Assembly (NCBI GenBank): GCA_903857825.1
Contig: CAIOGI010000002.1
Coordinates: forward strand, 1-37,325
Source: Candidatus Tayloriibacteriota bacterium
Lineage (GTDB): Bacteria; Patescibacteriota; Minisyncoccia; Phycocordibacterales; PALSA-1337
Direction: 5' to 3'
DNA length: 37,325 nucleotides
The notes below the pieces were generated by a model, which had not been told where the DNA came from, ran no database searches, and was given only the letters and a program-made list of their open reading frames with translations. The translations under genes and the position numbers were made by a program. Below are positions 27,006 to 32,875 of this stretch, one piece after another. Within the stretch, counting starts at the first letter, position 1. Each line of letters begins with the position of its first letter.

Positions 27006-27353
27006 CTATCTAGCTACCGAAGCTGGTCTAGCTGGAGTATAGTAAGGAGCAAATGGATTAGTCCTACCCACATTTTGTGTAGGAATTACTACAGTGTGAT
27101 CTGATAATAAAGCATATAATGGATCTGAGAATATAGTCTTATCTATTCTTAACATACTCATTTCTCCTAAAAGAGTTAGGATCTTTGCTGCCGCAATCTG
27201 AGTCTGCTGATCACCAATAGTCATAGTTTCATCAATAGAATTTATACTTGAATCAGATGGGCTACCTGATGAATAGAAATAAAATAATATGCCAGCTACT
27301 AGTATGGCTATGAATATAATTGTTGTCTTTGTGCTTGATGTAATATTTTTCAT
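27006..27353 (-). CDS. Small single-pass protein in the PilP position
   Basis: This 115-residue protein has one N-terminal membrane helix (TTIIFIAILVAGILFYFYSS), then an exported part ending in GRTNPFAPYYTPARP. The NPFAP string resembles the R-x-PFxP stretch of PilP, and the gene follows pilO as pilP does in classical operons. The rest is too short and divergent to be sure. It probably docks the PilN/PilO frame. Confidence 0.6.
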   Translation of the reverse strand: MKNITSSTKTTIIFIAILVAGILFYFYSSGSPSDSSINSIDETMTIGDQQTQIAAAKILTLLGEMSMLRIDKTIFSDPLYALLSDHTVVIPTQNVGRTNPFAPYYTPARPASVAR

Positions 27354-27371
27354 TTTGATTCAAAAATTATA

Positions 27372-27944
27372 CTATTTAATCCAGTATGTTTTTAGTTCAA
27401 CTCCGTAATCATATACTCCACTATCAGTAGCCTTCACTGTTATTTTAGAAACTTTCATTATCCTAAGACTAGTTTCTAAATCTTTTAACAAATCAATAAA
27501 ATTCTGATACGTAGTGGAAACATCAAACGAAAGCACAACAGTATTATAATCAGCATTTGTCTCAATTTGTTCTGTAGTTTTATCGTTTATAGTATTTGCT
27601 TTTGATATTGATGTATTTATATTAGGTGCATTTGTTTTAACATTTTTCAATATTAAACCCCTACCCAATCCAATGCTCTTAACATCTAGTGTTAGACGAA
27701 CATTATCAATATTATCCGGAACCATCTTTTCTAGGCGCTCCTTATCATTATCACTAATCTGATTATAGTTAGCGACTATTTCATCTCTCTTTTTAATTAA
27801 TTTTTCAGAATTATCTATTGCCTCCTGATATCCAGCATTAACATTTTTAATAACCTTTATTTCCTCTATTTTACCTTTTGTAAAGGTAAAATAAATTCCT
27901 ATAGCGAGTATTAAAAGTATAATTGGTGTTGCATTCCTATTCAT
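27372..27944 (-). CDS. pilO: Type IV pilus inner-membrane protein PilO-like
   Basis: This 190-residue protein has one N-terminal membrane helix (ATPIILLILAIGIYFTFT), a coiled-coil stretch (AIDNSEKLIKKRDEIVANYN) and a ferredoxin-like C-terminal domain with YQNFIDLLKDLETSLRIMKV, the usual PilO pattern. It pairs with PilN in the periplasm-facing alignment complex. It lies six bases after pilN. Confidence 0.8.
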   Translation of the reverse strand: MNRNATPIILLILAIGIYFTFTKGKIEEIKVIKNVNAGYQEAIDNSEKLIKKRDEIVANYNQISDNDKERLEKMVPDNIDNVRLTLDVKSIGLGRGLILKNVKTNAPNINTSISKANTINDKTTEQIETNADYNTVVLSFDVSTTYQNFIDLLKDLETSLRIMKVSKITVKATDSGVYDYGVELKTYWIK

Positions 27945-27950
27945 AATAAT

Positions 27951-28607
27951 TTATTGTGTTGGTGTATTAACTTGACTATTAACTGGGTTTGAATATTCTG
28001 GCATCAATTTAGTATATAACAAATCATCTGAGCTTATCATCCCACTAAAGCTAAACTGTACGCCACCGTTATCTTGTTCAGAAACATTAGAAATTACTGG
28101 ATTTTTTAATATTTTATATTTACCAAACTCTTTTGATTTGCCAAAAACGTCTGATTGATATGCTATAGCATAAGGATCTTTTGCTGTACCACTAAGTGTT
28201 ATCTTTATATCCTGAGAGTCCTTTGATGGTCCTTCAAAGGTAAAACTACTAAAACGCACATTTTCTACAGCCAATTGGCTTATTATTGAAAATACTTCAC
28301 CAGCAGATAAATGACTAGCCAAAAATTCTTTACTTAGGTTGAGCTTTTTATTTATTTTCTTCAATTCTTCTATAAGAGGAATATCAAATTTTTTCTCGCT
28401 ATCAGCTAATTTCTTTTTATAGTTTATTTGATCTTTATTTAATACACCAATCCAAACTACAGAAAATACTGCACCAACAATAGACGCTAGGAATAAAACT
28501 GTAGCAACAACCATTATTATGCTTGTACCCTTCTTTGCAGAAATAGCTTTCTGCTCTAATACGAGTGGTTTCTTAGGAATGAACGATGTTTGAAATTTTG
28601 TCTCCAT
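27951..28607 (-). CDS. pilN: Type IV pilus inner-membrane protein PilN-like
   Basis: This 218-residue protein has a cytoplasmic N-terminus with FIPKKPLV, where PilN binds PilM, one membrane helix (IIMVVATVLFLASIVGAVFS), a coiled coil (INYKKKLADSEKKF) and an exported domain. The identity rests on position between pilM and pilO plus this topology. It is 62 bases after pilM. Confidence 0.78.
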   Translation of the reverse strand: METKFQTSFIPKKPLVLEQKAISAKKGTSIIMVVATVLFLASIVGAVFSVVWIGVLNKDQINYKKKLADSEKKFDIPLIEELKKINKKLNLSKEFLASHLSAGEVFSIISQLAVENVRFSSFTFEGPSKDSQDIKITLSGTAKDPYAIAYQSDVFGKSKEFGKYKILKNPVISNVSEQDNGGVQFSFSGMISSDDLLYTKLMPEYSNPVNSQVNTPTQ

Positions 28608-28669
28608 TTATTTTAATTGTACTAGATAGCAATAGGAACATCAATAGCATGCGTGTGTATATCTTTCCA

Positions 28670-29788
28670 TTAATCAATTTCAGAAAGACGCCTAAGTGCA
28701 CAACCTATAGCAACAGCAAACTCTGGGCCAGCTTCTGCGAGTCTTTCTGCAAAGAAAGCTGGAGTTTCTATTTTGCTAAATGGATTTGCGTATTCGGTAT
28801 CTGTTTGAAAACTAATTTTTGCAAGATCAGTAAGACCCTTTAGAAGAACACTACCTCCAGTCAAAACTACTCTACTAATATTTTTCTGATATTTCCTTTG
28901 ATAGCTTAGCATGGTTGCATTTGCCTCATAGAATATATAATCTAGATTTACAGTTATAATCTCGGTTAATTCCTTATATTCTGGACCTCCCTTCAAACCA
29001 TATATTCTTTTAAGATTTTCTGCTTCATCAACAGGAATGCTTAATGATTTTGAAATCGCCATTGTTATGTCCTGTCCTCCACGATTAATAATATGCGAGG
29101 CCCTCAATATTCCTCTTTCGACAATATACAATTTAGTAATACCAGCGCCCATGTCTATAATCATTACTGCTTTATTTCCTTGATCAATCACTGAACGTAT
29201 AGAACTAAATAACTCTAATTCAAAAAATGTAGGCTCTATGCCAGATATAGAAGATATCGCTTGATAGTTATTTATATACTCATTATGAATAGCAACTACC
29301 AAAAAATCTTGATTCTTTTTTTCTGTTGTTTTTGATAAATCATTTTGATCTTCATTTGAATAACTATCTTCCTTAGGAATTGCTGAATAATCTAGGAGAA
29401 CTTCGCTCATGGCTACAGGAATATACTTTCTTGCCTCTAGGGATATCACGTCTGCTATCTGTTTTTCAGGTACGATAGGAACATTTACGAAAGTTACAAG
29501 ACTAGATGACAGCGGTAAAGAAATACCAGCTGCGACAGTTGTGGTCTTTGCCTCGCGGAGTATATCCTTGAGCGCTTCCGCAATCTTTTCTGGTGGAAGA
29601 TTCGTAGATCTTCCAATCTCTATACCTGCATAAGGCCCGAGCGACAGCTCTCCATATGTTTCTAAAACTGCGCGACCTCTTTTTTTCTTAATTTGAACAA
29701 CTTTTATAGCAGATGAGCCAATATCAATACCTAATACACTACTATTTTTCTTAAAGAATATAGAAAATATATTTCGCAAAAAATCCAT
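28670..29788 (-). CDS. pilM: Actin-like pilus assembly protein PilM
   Basis: This is an actin-fold ATPase with phosphate-1 motif VLGIDIGSSAIKVVQ, phosphate-2 region AVMIIDMGAGITKLYI and adenosine motif VVLTGGSVLLKGL. It forms a cytoplasmic ring on PilN. I choose the ATG at 29788 (372 residues, MDFLRNIFSIFF) because TGCTATAAT lies exactly six bases before it. The track start at 29866 would run back through the comFC promoter and overlap comFC. It is first in the pil operon. Confidence 0.93.
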   Translation of the reverse strand: MDFLRNIFSIFFKKNSSVLGIDIGSSAIKVVQIKKKRGRAVLETYGELSLGPYAGIEIGRSTNLPPEKIAEALKDILREAKTTTVAAGISLPLSSSLVTFVNVPIVPEKQIADVISLEARKYIPVAMSEVLLDYSAIPKEDSYSNEDQNDLSKTTEKKNQDFLVVAIHNEYINNYQAISSISGIEPTFFELELFSSIRSVIDQGNKAVMIIDMGAGITKLYIVERGILRASHIINRGGQDITMAISKSLSIPVDEAENLKRIYGLKGGPEYKELTEIITVNLDYIFYEANATMLSYQRKYQKNISRVVLTGGSVLLKGLTDLAKISFQTDTEYANPFSKIETPAFFAERLAEAGPEFAVAIGCALRRLSEID

Positions 29789-29823
29789 ATGGATATTATA
29801 GCATAAGGGTGTAAAATAATGCG
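29789..29823. promoter_or_regulatory. Compact divergent promoter pilM/comFC
   Basis: In 35 bases between the two ATGs there are two opposing -10 boxes: TATAAT on the minus strand (29795-29800) and TAAAAT on the plus strand (29812-29817). Each is six bases from its ATG, with 11 bases between the boxes. Both genes would be leaderless and transcription of one likely interferes with the other. Confidence 0.6.
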
Positions 29824-30450
29824 ATGTACACAATACTTCAACATATAATTGACTATTTATTTCCACCTACAAAAGAAGAAGTACGAATAAGATCAATTCC
29901 GATTGATTGGTTAAATATGAATTGCAAAAAAGCTCTACAGACTGAATTCCCTTTTATAAAAGCCGTATTCTCGTATAAGGATCCATTGATCAAAGAATTA
30001 ATTTGGCAAATTAAATATAAGAAAAATGCACACGCTATAGCCTGTGGAGCTTACGCACTCTATAGTGAACTTAACAAATATAAATATACCCTTACCCTTA
30101 TACCAATCCCCATTTCAAAAGAGCGCAGAAAAGAAAGAGGTTATAATCAATGTGAATTAATCATTGATGAAATACTTAAACTAGACAGAGAAAATATATT
30201 TATAAAAGATTACAACATACTCACGCGCGAAAAAGATATAGAAAAACAAACTCATAAAAATCGTAATGAAAGGATATCCAATACTAAACATATTTTTAAA
30301 GTAAACATGAAAAATGATGTAAATGATCTCAATCAAAAGATAATAATAATAGACGATGTTACAACTACTGGAAGTACACTAAAAGAAGCTCGTGATGAGC
30401 TTCTCAGAGTCGGCTACACTGATGTACGAGCTTTAACTATTGCGCACTAG
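29824..30450 (+). CDS. comFC: ComFC-like phosphoribosyltransferase-domain protein
   Basis: This 208-residue protein has ComFC/GntX motifs: LIWQIKYKKN, LIPIPISKERRKERGYNQ and the PRPP site IIIIDDVTTTGSTLKEA. The N-terminal Cys-rich finger of many ComF proteins is absent. ComFC acts in the uptake of single-stranded DNA in competent bacteria. It is divergent from pilM with only 35 bases between starts, consistent with a role linked to pilus-mediated DNA uptake. Confidence 0.9.
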   Translation: MYTILQHIIDYLFPPTKEEVRIRSIPIDWLNMNCKKALQTEFPFIKAVFSYKDPLIKELIWQIKYKKNAHAIACGAYALYSELNKYKYTLTLIPIPISKERRKERGYNQCELIIDEILKLDRENIFIKDYNILTREKDIEKQTHKNRNERISNTKHIFKVNMKNDVNDLNQKIIIIDDVTTTGSTLKEARDELLRVGYTDVRALTIAH

Positions 30451-30766
30451 ATGTGCTTGATGGAGGGGTTGTAGGTGGAACTGTAGACGATGATGTGCTC
30501 TGATCAGGAGTTACCTTCTTCCATTTCCCGACGAAGAAGTACAAATAAATCAATTCTAAAATACCCATTGTATTTAATAGAAGAATAGCTATAAACCAAG
30601 GTGTCTCATTTCTCTTTGCTGCATTCCACAAAGCATAACCCTTTAATGCGATTACAGCGGCCATTAATATAAAAAACAATATAAAACCAATAGTAAAAAC
30701 TCCCAAACCTATGCCACTAAACATTGGAAACGCACTATACGAATTTGCAAATAATGAATTTATCAT
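30437..30766 (-). CDS. DUF5652-type membrane protein
   Basis: I place the start at the ATG at 30766 (109 residues, MINSLFANSYSAFP), because the track start at 30859 reads through a tandem repeat. There are two membrane helices (GVFTIGFILFFILMAAVIAL and WFIAILLLNTMGILELIYLY) separated by KGYALWNAAKRNETP, the recognisable DUF5652 pattern. The C-terminal tail is low-complexity Ser/Thr/Pro. The function is unknown. It ends 14 bases inside the convergent comFC gene. A TATAAT at 30776-30781 is nine bases from the ATG. Confidence 0.8.
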   Translation of the reverse strand: MINSLFANSYSAFPMFSGIGLGVFTIGFILFFILMAAVIALKGYALWNAAKRNETPWFIAILLLNTMGILELIYLYFFVGKWKKVTPDQSTSSSTVPPTTPPSSTSSAQ

Positions 30767-30779
30767 AATGGGTATATTA

Positions 30780-30905
30780 TACCACAAGGGCACTTCTATT
30801 TCACTAATTCGCTGGGTACAGCTCATGTGAAATAAGTCGTACCACAGGAGTACTTCCAATTTCCATATTCGCTTTGCTCATAGGAAATTTAGGTCGTACC
30901 ACAGA
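30780..30905. repeat. Tandem repeat of about 58 bases with hairpin in each unit
   Basis: The units begin TACCACA at 30780, 30840 and 30897 (periods 60 and 57; the third copy is partial). Unit 1 has stem ATTTCAC/GTGAAAT (30798-30804 with 30827-30833), and unit 2 has AATTTCC/GGAAATT (30858-30864 with 30883-30889). Both loops contain TTCGCT and GCTCAT. The -10 box of the DUF5652 gene lies in the first unit edge. Confidence 0.75.
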
Positions 30906-30961
30906 ACTATACTATGGATGCAAGGTCTTAGTCGCTACTTTTTTGGGGATAGAACAATTTG

Positions 30962-31048
30962 CGGAGAGAGCGGGATTCGAACCCGCGGAACCTGTTAGGG
31001 TTCGACAGTTTAGTAAACTGTTGATTTAAGCCACTCATCCATCTCTCC
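30962..31048 (-). tRNA. tRNA-Ser with anticodon ACU
   Basis: This is a class II tRNA of 87 bases. Acceptor GGAGAGA pairs with TCTCTCC, the long variable arm is GAACC-CTAACA-GGTTC, and the T arm is GCGGG-TTCGAAT-CCCGC. Anticodon arm ACAGT-TTACTAA-ACTGT gives ACU, where the common form of this tRNA has GCU. The discriminator is G. Confidence 0.9.
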
Positions 31049-31064
31049 TGTCTTGACTAGCTTA

Positions 31065-31622
31065 TCATTTTTTAGATTTTTTGCACCTCATGACGAAAGC
31101 AGGCGGGAAATTTAGCAATTCGAAATCTAGAGAGATCTTTGGAAAAACCTTTTTTACTGCCATAATTCCAGCCAAAAAGTATTCAAATTGAATGTATGTT
31201 CCTCCCTCATCTAGAGACTCAGATATTTCTTTAAGAATTCTCTGCTTATCTTCTTTCGAAAAGTTGCCGATTGGCAAACCAGAAACTATACAATCAACCT
31301 TCTCAAGACCATTCTCTTTAAGAAATTTCTTTAAATGTAGCGCATTGCCCTTATACAGTCTCAATCTTTTATCTTTTATTTGATTCTCTAGATATTTTAC
31401 GAATATCTCATTCGACTCTATAGAAATCAATATACCATCCTTTGGCAAGACTCTGAGTATCTCTCTTGTAAAGACACCAGTACCAGGCCCGAGCTCTAGG
31501 ACAACAGGACTCTTGATACCCTTTACAATCCTCTTGGCAAGATACCTAGAACTAGGTACGAGTGAACCAACACTGATAAAGTGTTTTAGGGATTGACCAA
31601 CAAAAGCATTAAAAGATTTCAT
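31065..31622 (-). CDS. SAM-dependent methyltransferase (phospholipid/rRNA-dimethylase-like)
   Basis: This is a Rossmann methyltransferase with motif I VVLELGPGTGVFTREIL, motif II ISIESNE, an acidic/Gly step at YKGNALH, and motif IV VSGLPIGNF, which places it near phospholipid N-methyltransferases and KsgA-like enzymes. The substrate is not decided. I prefer the ATG at 31622 (185 residues, MKSFNAFVGQSLKHF). The track start at 31658 has an AAGGTG sequence eight bases upstream and remains possible. It is 16 bases from the tRNA-Ser(ACU) gene. Confidence 0.8.
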   Translation of the reverse strand: MKSFNAFVGQSLKHFISVGSLVPSSRYLAKRIVKGIKSPVVLELGPGTGVFTREILRVLPKDGILISIESNEIFVKYLENQIKDKRLRLYKGNALHLKKFLKENGLEKVDCIVSGLPIGNFSKEDKQRILKEISESLDEGGTYIQFEYFLAGIMAVKKVFPKISLDFELLNFPPAFVMRCKKSKK

Positions 31623-31673
31623 TATTATTTTGTTAAATAATAACACAAGCACATACACACTGCACCTTTTTTA

Positions 31674-31790
31674 GTGAAATTGGCTTATTATATATGTGGG
31701 CCAGAAGTTTTAAAAACTGGAGCAAAGAAAATATTGGCTGAGCTAGGTGTTAAAAACAAAAATATCTTTGTTGAAAATTTCTTTTGGTAA
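31674..31790 (+). pseudogene. C-terminal remnant of a ferredoxin-reductase-like flavoprotein
   Basis: A 38-codon reading frame with no ATG reads KLAYYICGPEVLKTGAKKIL and then ELGVKNKNIFVENF before a stop. This matches the last segment of the NAD(P)-binding domain of ferredoxin-NADP-reductase/flavohaemoprotein-type enzymes (the CGP motif, helix, then strand). In-frame stops upstream rule out a longer gene here, so it looks like the leftover end of a deleted gene. Confidence 0.55.
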
Positions 31791-31798
31791 GAATTCTG

Positions 31799-31814
31799 CT
31801 AGAATGTGCTTATG
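31799..31814 (+). promoter_or_regulatory. Leaderless promoter of ung
   Basis: TGCTAGAAT, an extended -10 with TAGAAT at 31800-31805, is followed by six bases and the ATG at 31812. This favours that ATG over the GTG at 31806 used by the ORF track. Confidence 0.5.
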
Positions 31815-32488
31815 GTAAAAATTGAAGAGTCATGGGAAAAGGCGCTTGGTAATGAATTTGAAAAGCCATACTTCAAAAAGCTTTCTGATTTTGTGCATTC
31901 AGAATACGTAAGCGGAAAGACATATCCCCTACCGAAAAACATTTTTCGAGCTTTTGAACTATGCCCTTTTGATAAAGTTAAGGTGGTGATAATCGGTCAA
32001 GATCCATATCATGGTCCACAGCAAGCCAACGGTTTATGCTTTGCCGTTTCCGAAGGTATCAGATTGCCACCGTCATTAAAAAATATTTATAAGGAAATTG
32101 CAGAAGATCTAAAAAAATCGATTATGAAAAAATGGTGGCAACGGGTGGGGACCTGTCGAGGTGGGCGAAGCAAGGTGTTTTACTCTTGAATGCCACTCTA
32201 ACAGTTAATGCTAATACCCCAGGATCTCATCAAGGCAAAGGCTGGGAAGAATTTACTGATGCGGTTATAAAGAAACTTTCTGAAAGTCGTTCAGGTCTAG
32301 TTTTTATGCTCTGGGGAAATTATGCAAAGAAAAAAGGTACTGTGATAAACAGAAACAAACACCTAGTTTTAGAAGCGCAACACCCTTCCCCGTTTTCTGC
32401 ATATAACGGCTTCTTTGGTTGTAAGCATTTCAGTAAGGCGAATCAGTATTTGAAAAAGAGTGGGTTGAGAGAAGTGAGGTGGGATTAG
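31812..32488 (+). CDS. ung: Uracil-DNA glycosylase, broken by a one-base frameshift
   Basis: Two overlapping frames together give a full-length Ung of about 225 residues. The first holds [20 protein letters not shown] with the catalytic Asp and [14 protein letters not shown]. The second holds [20 protein letters not shown] and the HPSPFSA loop. The break is in ATGAAAAAATGG near 32123-32132; one more A would read on as [14 protein letters not shown]. It removes uracil from DNA to start base-excision repair. A real mutation, a sequencing or assembly slip, or transcript slippage on the A run are all possible. Confidence 0.88.
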
Positions 32489-32540
32489 TAACACAAAAAC
32501 AGTCGTAGAATTATTTGTCTACTTTTTAGGGTCCATTTCA

Positions 32541-32558
32541 GCGGAACCGGAGGGATTC
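32541..32558. repeat. Copy of the tRNA-Ser(GCU) 3' end
   Basis: The 18 bases GCGGAACCGGAGGGATTC recur at 32690-32707, where they form the 3' acceptor and T-stem of tRNA-Ser(GCU). Direct repeats of a tRNA 3' end, 149 bases apart, look like attachment-site scars or a partial tRNA duplication. Confidence 0.7.
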
Positions 32559-32689
32559 TAATCTTACAGATTCGGTATAGTCTTCGCACCGTACTCGCTA
32601 CGCTCCGTGCGATATGCTCAGACTTTTCTCATCCCTCACGAAAGTCGCTCAAGCGACTTTCTCGTTTCCTTCGTTCGCTTCGCTCAACT
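32559..32689. other. GC-rich palindromic spacer between the tRNA end copies
   Basis: This stretch contains a perfect 8-bp hairpin AAAGTCGC-TCAA-GCGACTTT (32641-32660) and CGCAC/GTGCG around CGTACTCGCTACGCTCC (32585-32611). CGCTTCGCTC-type short repeats follow. No gene was recognised; the 61-codon track ORF crosses the tRNA and is not real. Confidence 0.5.
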
Positions 32690-32690
32690 G

Positions 32691-32779
32691 CGGAACCGGA
32701 GGGATTCGAACCCTCGAGGCCTTTAAAGGGCCTGCATCTTTAGCAAAGATGTACGATAGACCAACTCCGCCACGGTTCC
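32691..32779 (-). tRNA. tRNA-Ser (anticodon GCU)
   Basis: This is a class II tRNA of 89 bases. Acceptor GGAACCG pairs with CGGTTCC, the anticodon arm is CATCT-TTGCTAA-AGATG, the long variable arm is built on AGGCC/GGCCT, and the T arm is GAGGG-TTCGAAT-CCCTC. The discriminator is G. Confidence 0.95.
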
Positions 32780-32860
32780 TCGGATATGTCAATAAGTAAT
32801 AAATGTTCTTTGTTGACATATGTCATTCTTGCACAAAAATGGCTTTTAATCAAAAAATAG

Positions 32861-32875
32861 TATAATACACTAATG
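32861..32875 (+). promoter_or_regulatory. Leaderless promoter of recG
   Basis: TATAAT at 32861-32866 is followed by six bases and the ATG at 32873. No Shine-Dalgarno sequence is present. Confidence 0.6.
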
